Of a stretch of DNA of 47,642 bases, positions 40,546 to 47,642 are shown piece by piece. The translations under genes were made by a program, and so were the position numbers. Source of the DNA: Phycisphaeraceae bacterium (lineage in GTDB: Bacteria; Planctomycetota; Phycisphaerae; Phycisphaerales; SM1A02); assembly GCA_019636735.1 (NCBI GenBank), contig JAHBWY010000011.1, positions 1 to 47,642 of the forward strand. Direction: 5' to 3'. The notes under the pieces were generated by a model that saw only the letters and a program-made list of their open reading frames with translations, had not been told where the DNA came from and made no database searches. Each line of letters starts with the position of its first letter. The first letter of the stretch is position 1.

Positions 40546-41019
40546 ATGCTCACTCGCAGCAGCCATTTTCGGACCTTCGTCACCCTGCTCTTGGCAGCGG
40601 TGGTGCCGTTCTGCTGCTGCAACTTCCACTCGTGGGTAAGTGCATGTGCTTCCTGCGTGCCAGCTTCCTCGGTTGACGGGGACCGTCAACTCGCGGCGGA
40701 AGAGCACGGCCACAAAGGATGCCACCACTCGGGCTCAAGGGGCAGTGATTCCGGTGGCGATCACAATCAGGACCCGGTCTCGCCCGAGGATGGCTCCGAC
40801 AAGCACGACTGTACCTGTGGCAAGAACCAGGCGAAAATGATGGCGGGCGAGAAGCCGACCATCGAGCTACCGACCACGGTGCTCGTTGCGATTCTCAACT
40901 GGGCCACGGTTGCCTGGGCTGCTCCGGAACCTTCTCTCACCTTCGTGAGCGGCGAAGTTTGGGCCTGCGCCCGACCTCCGACGAGCCTGCTGCGCATGCA
41001 TTGCGCGCTCATTGTGTAG
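40546..41019 (+). CDS. Exported Cys/His-rich protein at head of metal efflux operon
   Basis: 157 residues. N-terminus TFVTLLLAAVVPFCCCNFHSW is a signal or anchor ending in CCC. The middle is a metal-binding stretch: EEHGHKGCHHSG, SGGDHNQD and KHDCTCGKNQ. A hydrophobic segment (TTVLVAILNWATVAWAA) and PTSLLRMHCALIV end the protein. The CxxH-rich exported small protein before a CzcBA-type system suggests periplasmic metal capture or sensing. No standard family name is assigned. It is 143 bp before the adaptor gene. Confidence 0.7.
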   Translation: MLTRSSHFRTFVTLLLAAVVPFCCCNFHSWVSACASCVPASSVDGDRQLAAEEHGHKGCHHSGSRGSDSGGDHNQDPVSPEDGSDKHDCTCGKNQAKMMAGEKPTIELPTTVLVAILNWATVAWAAPEPSLTFVSGEVWACARPPTSLLRMHCALIV

Positions 41020-41162
41020 CAAAGCGACTTGAGACCAGCCGTTGTCGAGCACCACTCGTCTAACGGATGGTTGCATCGCGCTCACAGCCCTGTTCGCGTC
41101 ACGGCGCGGCGGGTGCATCCCCCACCACATTTCGGTTCCCCGTCCTCATTTGGAGATTGCTC

Positions 41163-42536
41163 ATGGTCCGCTCACGCGCGGCCCTGGCAGCGGGCGCACT
41201 GGCGCTCGCGACCGCGGCCATCCTGATTCCTGTGTACGCGCACGAAGGTCACGGCAAGCCCACGGGCGCGACGTTTGACCCTAACGCCCCCAAGAAGGTC
41301 ACCGAAGCGACCGCGTTCGCCATCGGGCTCAAGACCGCCGAGGTGGACTTTGGCAACGTCGAGGACGTCGTCCGTCTCACGGGCATGGTCCGCGCCCAGC
41401 CCGGGGCGCTTGCCGGTGTCTCAGCCACCTACGCGGGCGTGGTCCGCTCGATCGCGGTGCAACCCGGCGACCGTGTGCGCAAGGGTGATCTGATCTCTGA
41501 GGTCGAGTCACCGGAACTGGCCCGGGCCTTGTTTGAGGTCCGGCGGCTGGAGTCGGAGGCCGAGCGCCTTAGCGCCGAGCAAAGGCGGGCGACGTCGCAG
41601 ATCGCGTCGATCGAGATCGAGGCTCCTGCGTCCGAACAGAGCGCGGCGCTCGCCGAAGCGGAGGTCGATCGGTTGGTGTCCGCCGGCGAGAGCGTGTCGG
41701 CGAACCTGCTGGCGCAGCGTAGGGGCGAGGCGATCCGTCTCCGCACCGACGCGTCGCTCCGCAAGGTCTCCCTCGAACAGGCAAGGACCGACGCCGAGTC
41801 CTTACGTCGTCAGATCGAGGCCACGCGGGCGTCCGTCGAGGCCCTCCGCGCGACGCTCCCTGCTGGAGCGGGCACTGACGCGTCGGGTGTTATCCGCCTC
41901 CTCGCGCCGTTAGACGGCGTGGTCGTGAGCCGAACGGCAGTGATCGGTGACGGCGTCGGCGCTGGAAGTCCCATCGTGAGCATCGGTGACTTCTCGCGGG
42001 TGCAGATCGAGGGAGAACTGCCCGAAGGCCTGCTCTCGCGGGTGGAAGCAGCGCCGAACGCAAAGGTACGGGTCCGCAGAGGTGTGGCGGCCGCGAGCGA
42101 GGTTGTTGCCGAAGGGGTTGTTCGGTTCCTCAGCCCCGTGATCGATGCGTCCAAGCGCACCGCGCACGTCATCATCGACGTTGATAACCCGCAGGGGCTG
42201 CTGCGACAAGGACAGTTCGTAGACCTGAGCGTGGTTCTTTCGACAAACGACGGCGCAGTTGTGGTGCCTGCGTCGGCGGTCGTGAAGGAAGGCCCGATGC
42301 AGTACGTGTTCGTGCGCGAGGGCAAGGGCGAGAATGAGGTCTTCAAGAAACGCGACGTCGCCGTCGGCGTGCGTGATGACCGGGTCATCGAGATTGTCAA
42401 GGGTCTCGTGCCCGGCGATGTCGTGGCCGTTAGCGGCGCGTTCAGCCTGTCGCAGCTCCGTGGATTCGTGCCCGGCGCTCCCGAACCCGTCGCTGAGCCT
42501 GCCAAGTCTGGTGACGGCCACGGCCACTCGCACTGA
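41163..42536 (+). CDS. Periplasmic adaptor of heavy-metal RND efflux, CzcB/CusB type
   Basis: 457 residues from the ATG at 41163 (TGGAG 7 bp upstream). Signal: ALAAGALALATAAILIPVYA, then HEGHGKPTG at the mature N-terminus, a His-containing metal handle. Domains: barrel-sandwich/lipoyl halves (VVRLTGMVRAQPGALAGVSA, GVVRSIAVQPGDRVRKGDL and RLLAPLDGVVVSRTAVIGD) around a long alpha-hairpin (residues ~135-245), beta-barrel (GDFSRVQIEGELPE) and membrane-proximal domain (FVDLSVVLSTNDGAVVVPAS). Joins the inner-membrane pump to an outer-membrane channel. His tail (DGHGHSH). It is 48 bp before the pump gene. Confidence 0.92.
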   Translation: MVRSRAALAAGALALATAAILIPVYAHEGHGKPTGATFDPNAPKKVTEATAFAIGLKTAEVDFGNVEDVVRLTGMVRAQPGALAGVSATYAGVVRSIAVQPGDRVRKGDLISEVESPELARALFEVRRLESEAERLSAEQRRATSQIASIEIEAPASEQSAALAEAEVDRLVSAGESVSANLLAQRRGEAIRLRTDASLRKVSLEQARTDAESLRRQIEATRASVEALRATLPAGAGTDASGVIRLLAPLDGVVVSRTAVIGDGVGAGSPIVSIGDFSRVQIEGELPEGLLSRVEAAPNAKVRVRRGVAAASEVVAEGVVRFLSPVIDASKRTAHVIIDVDNPQGLLRQGQFVDLSVVLSTNDGAVVVPASAVVKEGPMQYVFVREGKGENEVFKKRDVAVGVRDDRVIEIVKGLVPGDVVAVSGAFSLSQLRGFVPGAPEPVAEPAKSGDGHGHSH

Positions 42537-42584
42537 TCACACCATCCACGCTCAACGCCCTACAGCCAATCGAGGAACCGCCCC

Positions 42585-45500
42585 GTGCTCAACTGGATCA
42601 TCCGATCATCCTTGAACAACCGCGTGCTGGTGCTGATCGCCGCGCTGCTCGTCTCCGTCTATGGGATGTACGTGACGCTGCGGACACCCACGGACGTGCT
42701 GCCCGACCTCAACCGACCGGTCGTGACCATCATGACCGAGGCCGCGGGTCTCGCTCCGGAGGAGGTCGAGGCCCAGGTCACGTACAACATCGAAACCGCC
42801 GTCAACGGCTCGCCAGGCGTCGAACGAGTTCGGAGCGTCTCCTCGCTTGGGCTCTCGATCGTCTTCGTCGAGTTCCGGTGGGGCACGGACCTCAAGTACA
42901 ACCGGCAAGTCGTCACCGAGCGGCTGGGCACGATCACGGGAAAGCTGCCCCCCGGCGTCGTGCCAGTGATGACTCCAGCTACCAGTATCATGGGCGAGAT
43001 CGCCCTGATCAGTGTTTCCAGCAAAACACTCACGCCGATGGATGTGCGCACCGTCGCCGAGTTCACGCTGCGCCCGGCGATCCTCTCGATTCCCGGCATC
43101 GCCCAGGTGACGGCGATGGGTGGCGACCTCAAGCAGTTCCGGGTCCAAGTCGATCCCGACAAGCTCCGTCTTTTTGACCTCACCATCGAGGACGTTGAGA
43201 AGGCCCTCGCCGCCGCCAACCAGAACACCGGCGGCGGCTTCGTGGTCAGTGGTTCCCAGGAACTTGTCGTCCGCAACATCGGGCGGGTGCAAACCGCCGA
43301 CGACATTTCACTGTCCCTCGTCGCCACCAAGCCCGGCGACCATGACAGCCCGCCGCGGGCGGTGCTTGTGCGCGACGTGGCGACGGTCATAGAGGCCGGT
43401 CCCACGATCAAGCGCGGCGACGGGTCGGACAACGGCACGCCCGCTGTCATCATGGCGATCCAGAAGCAGCCAGGGGCGGACACGATCACGCTCACTCGGG
43501 CCCTTGACCAGACACTGGAGCAGCTGAAGCCCACGCTCCCAGCAGGAATCGACATCAACCCCGATGTGTTTCGCCAGGAGCACTTCATCAACCCCGCGAT
43601 CTTCAATGTCAAGGAAGCGCTCACGATCGGCGGGGTGCTGGTGATCATCGTGCTGGCGTTGTTCCTGATGAACGTCCGGACCACGCTCGTCACGCTGACG
43701 GCGCTGCCGCTGTCCATCATCTCCACTTTCCTGGTCTTTCACTGGATGGGAATGAGCGTCAACACCATGACACTCGGCGGCCTTGCCGTGGCGATCGGCG
43801 AGCTCGTTGATGACGCTGTCGTCGATGTCGAGAACGTCTTCCGCAGGCTGCGAGAGAACCGGCATGCGGCGTCACCCCGGCAGGCGCTCGTGGTCGTGTA
43901 CGAAGCCTCTCGGGAAATTCGCAACCCGATCATTCTCGGGACGGTCATCGTCATCCTGGTCTTCCTCCCGACTTTCCTCCTGCCAGGCGTGGAGGGTCGT
44001 TTGTTCATCCCGCTGGCAACAGCATACATCACGAGCATCTTTGCGTCGCTCGTGGTCGCACTCACCGTAACGCCGGTGCTGGCGTACTACCTGATTCCCG
44101 GCGCCAGGCGGATGAAACATTCGGAGGATGGGCCGCTGCTGCGTGTCTGCAAGTGGGTGGCGCTCAAGTCGTATGCGGTGTCCATGCCGCGACCGGTCGC
44201 GGTGCTGGGGACGCTTGGCGCGCTGGTGGCGGTCGCCCTCTTCGTCGTCACGCGTCTGGGCTCGGAGTTCCTGCCGCCCTTCAACGAGGGAACGGCCGTC
44301 GTCTCGTTCTTCGGCCAGCCGGGCATCTCGCTGGACGAGTCCAACAAGCTCGGCACCAAGGCCGAGGAGATGATCCTCTCGATCCCCCAGGTCAAGAGCA
44401 CGGCCCGCCGCACCGGCCGTGCCGAGCAAGATGAGCACGCGCTGGGCGTCAACGCCAGCGAGATCGAGGTGGACTTCTGGACCAAGGAAGAGGCGAAGGA
44501 GCCCGACAAGCACACGACCACTGCGGGCCGCAAGCCACCTGCGGTCAGGGACATCCTGCCGCGCGAGCAGGTCTTTTCGATGATCGAAGAGAAGCTCGCG
44601 GCCTTCCCGGGCGTCGCCACGGGCATTGGCCAGCCCATCAGCCACCGCATCGAGCACTTGCTCTCGGGCGTCCGAGCGCAGGTCGCCATCAAGATCTTCG
44701 GCGACGACCTCGGCACGCTCCGCACGCTCGCGGAGCAGACCAGAGCGGCGATGGAGGGCATCCCCGGCGTCGCCGACCTGCAGGTCGAGCAGCAGGTGCT
44801 GATCCCGCAGCTGCACATCAGCGTCAACCGCGAGGCGGCGGCGCGGGTCGGCTTTACGCCCGCGACGCTCACCGACGCGATGGAGACGGCCACCAAGGGC
44901 AAGGTCGTGGGCCAGGTGCTCGACGGTCTCAAGGTCTTCGACATCACGCTGACCTTGGACGACCATCACCGGACCGATCCGACGGCGCTGGGCCTGGTGC
45001 GGCTGGTGTCCCCAACGGGCGCGATCGTCCTCGTGCAGGACGTGGCCGAGATCGTCGAAAAACTCGGCCCCAACGAGGTCCAGCGCGAGAGCCTCCGCCG
45101 CCGCATCGTCGTGCAGTGCAACGTCCGCGGGCGCGACCTTGGCTCGACGGTCAAGGACATCCAGGCCAGCATCGCGGTGGACGTCCAGTTGCCGCAGGGT
45201 TACACGATCCAGTACGGTGGCCTTTACGAGGCGCAGCAGGAGTCCACGCGGCTGCTGCTCGTGCTGGGCGCGGGCTCGCTCATCGCGATCTTCGTCATTC
45301 TCTTCACACACTACCGCTCGGGCATGGTCGCGGCCCAGATCATGCTCAACGTCCCCTTCGCGCTCATCGGGAGCGTGACGGCGCTGGCGATCACCCGCGA
45401 GCCCTTTAGTGTGGCCTCGCTGGTGGGCTTCATCAGCCTCACCGGCATTGCCACCCGCAACGGCGTGCTGATGGTCAGCCACTACATCCACCTGATGACC

Positions 45501-45941
45501 GAGGAGCGCCAGCCCTGGAGCAAAGACCTCATCATCCGGGGCAGCCAGGAGCGCGTTGCCCCGGTGCTCATGACCGCCGTCACGGCGGGGCTTGGCCTCA
45601 TTCCCCTGGTGCTCAGCAAGGGCGAGCCGGGCAAAGAGATCCTCTACCCGGTCGCGGTCGTCATCTTGGGCGGCCTCATCACCAGCACGTTGCTCGACTT
45701 CTTCGTGACCCCGGCGATCTTCTACCGCTTCGGCAAGACCGCCGCCGAGCGGTTGGCCAGGGAGCACGCCGAGAAGCACGGCGAGCGCGCACCGATCCAA
45801 CCAGCGTCGGCCACGACCGAAAGCCATTCTAAACCCACCGTCGCCACACCAGCAGGGGCGAGCGATCGTGGAAGCGCGTCCGCCTCTGCATCACCCGAAC
45901 CCGGCCGCCCCGCGGCCTCAGATCAAGGAGCTCAGTCATGA
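42585..45941 (+). CDS. Heavy-metal RND efflux pump, CzcA/CusA type
   Basis: 1118 residues from the GTG at 42585. TM1 LIAALLVSVYGMYVTLRTPT, the porter domain, the TM2-6 bundle (GGVLVIIVLALFLMNVRTTL, VAIGELVDDAVVDVENVFRR), a second porter domain and TM8-12 (GAGSLIAIFVILFTHYR, LVGFISLTGIATRNGVLMVS). The DDAVVDVEN motif in TM4 holds the proton-relay acids of HME-RND pumps. It exports divalent or monovalent metal with CzcB/CusB-like adaptors; substrate cannot be told from sequence here. An extra ~50-residue Ser/Ala/Pro tail is dispensable-looking. The stop overlaps the next start (ATGA). No outer-membrane channel gene is inside the window. Confidence 0.95.
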   Translation: MLNWIIRSSLNNRVLVLIAALLVSVYGMYVTLRTPTDVLPDLNRPVVTIMTEAAGLAPEEVEAQVTYNIETAVNGSPGVERVRSVSSLGLSIVFVEFRWGTDLKYNRQVVTERLGTITGKLPPGVVPVMTPATSIMGEIALISVSSKTLTPMDVRTVAEFTLRPAILSIPGIAQVTAMGGDLKQFRVQVDPDKLRLFDLTIEDVEKALAAANQNTGGGFVVSGSQELVVRNIGRVQTADDISLSLVATKPGDHDSPPRAVLVRDVATVIEAGPTIKRGDGSDNGTPAVIMAIQKQPGADTITLTRALDQTLEQLKPTLPAGIDINPDVFRQEHFINPAIFNVKEALTIGGVLVIIVLALFLMNVRTTLVTLTALPLSIISTFLVFHWMGMSVNTMTLGGLAVAIGELVDDAVVDVENVFRRLRENRHAASPRQALVVVYEASREIRNPIILGTVIVILVFLPTFLLPGVEGRLFIPLATAYITSIFASLVVALTVTPVLAYYLIPGARRMKHSEDGPLLRVCKWVALKSYAVSMPRPVAVLGTLGALVAVALFVVTRLGSEFLPPFNEGTAVVSFFGQPGISLDESNKLGTKAEEMILSIPQVKSTARRTGRAEQDEHALGVNASEIEVDFWTKEEAKEPDKHTTTAGRKPPAVRDILPREQVFSMIEEKLAAFPGVATGIGQPISHRIEHLLSGVRAQVAIKIFGDDLGTLRTLAEQTRAAMEGIPGVADLQVEQQVLIPQLHISVNREAAARVGFTPATLTDAMETATKGKVVGQVLDGLKVFDITLTLDDHHRTDPTALGLVRLVSPTGAIVLVQDVAEIVEKLGPNEVQRESLRRRIVVQCNVRGRDLGSTVKDIQASIAVDVQLPQGYTIQYGGLYEAQQESTRLLLVLGAGSLIAIFVILFTHYRSGMVAAQIMLNVPFALIGSVTALAITREPFSVASLVGFISLTGIATRNGVLMVSHYIHLMTEERQPWSKDLIIRGSQERVAPVLMTAVTAGLGLIPLVLSKGEPGKEILYPVAVVILGGLITSTLLDFFVTPAIFYRFGKTAAERLAREHAEKHGERAPIQPASATTESHSKPTVATPAGASDRGSASASASPEPGRPAASDQGAQS

Positions 45942-47642
45942 ATCGTTCACGTCTCTCGGTCCTGTCGATGGTCCTGATTTCCGGCCTTGCACTCTCACCC
46001 GCGCCGAGTGCACTTGCCCAGCACCGCCACGGAGGGGGCGGACAGCCCGGCCACAAGGACGACGGCCACAGCCACGGCGAAGTGACCAAGGCCGGGTCGT
46101 TCGCCGATGCGGCCCTGCGCATCGCCGCGGACGTGCGAGCGATGGATGCCGCCCTCACGGCCGGCTCCATCGCGGGCGTCTCCGACAAGGCCAACGCCGT
46201 CGCCACGCTCGCCAGGACGCTGGGGGCGCTCGCGCTCGCCAAGGACAGCGGCGTGCCGCGGGAGAAGGTCAGGGAGATCAACCTCGCCGGCAAGGAGCTC
46301 GCCGACGCGGCGGACAACCTGCACAACATCGCCGACGGCGGCGACGTCGCCAAGAGCAAGGCGGCGTTCGTGCCCGTGAAGGCCGCGGCGGTCAAGGTCG
46401 CCGCGCTGGCGCCGGCGATGGCCGATGGGCACGGTCACGCGCACGGACACGAGATCGCCGCGCCGACCCACAGCGTCATCGTCGCCGCGGAGGGCGGCAA
46501 GGCGATCGAAGCGGGCAAGGCCGTGCCGATGGTGTTCACGCCCAAGGATGCCAAGGGAACTCCCGTCCAAGACCTGGACACCGTTCACGAGAAGGTGCTG
46601 CACCTGCTGGTCGTGAGCAAGGACCTCTCGTGGTTCGCGCACGAGCACCCCACTCGGCGCGCGGACGGCGCGTTCACGATGCCCATGACCTTCCCGGCGG
46701 GCGGGGAGTACACGCTCTACTTCGACTTCACGCCCAAGGGCTCGCCGCAGCAGGTGGTGCCCGTGAAGGTCACAGCGATGGGGACGCCCAAGCCCGCCGT
46801 GCCGCTGACGGTGGATGCCGATAAGCCCAAGACCATCGACGGGTTCACGGTCGCCCTGGACACCGAAGGGGCGATCAAGGCAAGCGGCAAGGCTCATATG
46901 TCCTTCACGATCACCAAGGACGGCAAGCCGGTGACCACGCTCCGTCCATACTTGGGCGCGATGGGGCACCTGGTCATCATCAGCGAGGACGGGACGCAGT
47001 TCGTGCATGCTCATCCTCACGAAGGCGGCGAGCACGGCGCAGACGGGCACGATGCGCACGGCGGACATGGCGCTGAAGCGAAGAAGGACGAGCACGCGGG
47101 CCACGGCGGCTCTGCGTCAAAGACGGCGGATGCGGGGAAGGGCCTGGGCGGCCCCAAGGTCGACTTCGAGGCCCACTTCAAGCAGCCGGGCACCTACAAG
47201 GCGTGGGCCCAGTTCAACGTGGGCACGGCGGAGAAGGAGCGGGTCCTGACCGTGCCCTTCACGTTCACGGTTGAGAAGGGAGCGATCGGCGCGGCACCTG
47301 TGAACAAAGTCTGCCCGATGACCGGCGACATCGTCAACGCCTTCCACACCCGCGACTTCAAGGGCCAGACGGTCGGCTTCTGCGATGGCGACTGCGCCTT
47401 GCGATGGGACGGGCTCAAGGACGAAGAACGGATGGCCAAACTCGTCGCGGCGATCGCGGGCTCCACGCCCAAGACGCCGCACGGGGCGCAGCCCGGCGCG
47501 GGGCATGACGGTTCGGACTCCGCGGGCGGACACGACGACATGCCCGCGGGCATTGATGCCGACGAAGAGCGGGCGCTCTACCTGACACCCGGCGGCATCT
47601 ACACCGAGGCCGACATCAAGGCGAACGGCTCGATGACAGCGA
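45938..47642 (+). CDS. Large His-rich exported metal-binding protein with YHS/TRASH-like domain, partial
   Basis: At least 568 residues, open at the right edge. The start at 45938 has AAGGAG 10 bp upstream and overlaps the pump stop. Signal: VLISGLALSPAPSALA. His-rich clusters alternate with domains: HRHGGGGQPGHKDDGHSHGE, a helical part (residues ~55-165), GHGHAHGHE, two beta domains (VLHLLVVSKDLSWFAHEHP and LGAMGHLVIISEDGTQFVHA), a His/Asp linker, then VCPMTGDIVNAF...VGFCDGDCALRW, a YHS/TRASH-like metal site. It ends in further His stretches. Probably a periplasmic metal buffer or chaperone for the adjacent RND pump. Confidence 0.85.
   Translation, partial: MNRSRLSVLSMVLISGLALSPAPSALAQHRHGGGGQPGHKDDGHSHGEVTKAGSFADAALRIAADVRAMDAALTAGSIAGVSDKANAVATLARTLGALALAKDSGVPREKVREINLAGKELADAADNLHNIADGGDVAKSKAAFVPVKAAAVKVAALAPAMADGHGHAHGHEIAAPTHSVIVAAEGGKAIEAGKAVPMVFTPKDAKGTPVQDLDTVHEKVLHLLVVSKDLSWFAHEHPTRRADGAFTMPMTFPAGGEYTLYFDFTPKGSPQQVVPVKVTAMGTPKPAVPLTVDADKPKTIDGFTVALDTEGAIKASGKAHMSFTITKDGKPVTTLRPYLGAMGHLVIISEDGTQFVHAHPHEGGEHGADGHDAHGGHGAEAKKDEHAGHGGSASKTADAGKGLGGPKVDFEAHFKQPGTYKAWAQFNVGTAEKERVLTVPFTFTVEKGAIGAAPVNKVCPMTGDIVNAFHTRDFKGQTVGFCDGDCALRWDGLKDEERMAKLVAAIAGSTPKTPHGAQPGAGHDGSDSAGGHDDMPAGIDADEERALYLTPGGIYTEADIKANGSMTA

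Noticed and set aside
43872..45827. 651-codon frame antisense to the RND pump
   Set aside because: Composition (Asp/Arg/Leu/His) is that of a reverse-complement shadow; the pump on the plus strand has full family signatures.

Overview
The window looks like a high-GC member of the Planctomycetota, most likely Phycisphaerae/Phycisphaerales. Two exported proteins end in a dockerin-like pair of the GDLNGDG...LLGNW type. One exported protein ends in a PEP-CTERM-like tail (PAPGAAALLGLALAG followed by RRRR). Several small membrane proteins carry a C-terminal CPxCGY...CPECG zinc ribbon, a style common in that group. Taxonomy here is inference; no rRNA or marker gene is present. No tRNA, rRNA or CRISPR array was recognised.

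Layout. 1-1.7 kb: the 3' end of an RHS-type toxin gene with a HExxH domain, overlapped by a zinc-ribbon membrane protein. 1.7-2.6 kb: small repeats, a structured RNA candidate and terminators. 2.66-7.2 kb: an exported-protein operon whose third gene (MauE/DoxX-like) is split by an IS5-family element; removing the IS and one 4-bp target copy restores the frame. 7.2-8.75 kb: a second copy of the structured RNA, a lipoprotein and insertion-sequence debris. 8.75-13.8 kb: an accessory block with an AT-hook protein, a DUF4238 protein, an HNH nuclease and a four-gene serine-recombinase/DUF2924 cassette. 13.9-15.9 kb: a Cys-rich exported protein and a zinc-ribbon protein behind a repeat shared with the 2.6 kb operon. 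15.9-19.85 kb: an IS66 graveyard holding a well-preserved IS4-family element (22-bp inverted repeats, 9-bp target duplication) and a VapBC-like toxin-antitoxin pair.

19.9-32.5 kb is calmer and mostly codes for the cell envelope: a PEP-CTERM protein, an FKBP-like lipoprotein, two dockerin-tagged proteins (one with a 564-bp tandem repeat), a META lipoprotein, a START-like protein and two paralogous secreted serpins. 32.6-35.5 kb is an arsenic operon arsR-arsC-arsM-arsC2-aqpS with 4-bp gene overlaps and no ArsB/Acr3 pump inside it. Directly against its end lies a second, truncated copy of the recombinase cassette (35.57-37.25 kb). 37.5-40 kb, on the minus strand, holds a transglutaminase-like protein, a miniature RHS/HExxH protein homologous to the one at the left edge, and a lipoprotein. 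40.5-47.6 kb is a heavy-metal RND efflux operon: a Cys/His-rich exported protein, a CzcB/CusB-like adaptor, a CzcA/CusA-like pump and a large His-rich protein that runs off the right edge.

Metal detoxification (ars and HME-RND), recombinase cassettes and IS debris lie close together, as expected for an accessory genome assembled by transfer. The least explained signals are the covarying three-hairpin RNA at 1.85 and 7.3 kb, the pair of homologous RHS-metallopeptidase proteins, the paired recombinase/DUF2924 cassettes and the ~100-bp repeat in front of both Cys-rich exported operons.
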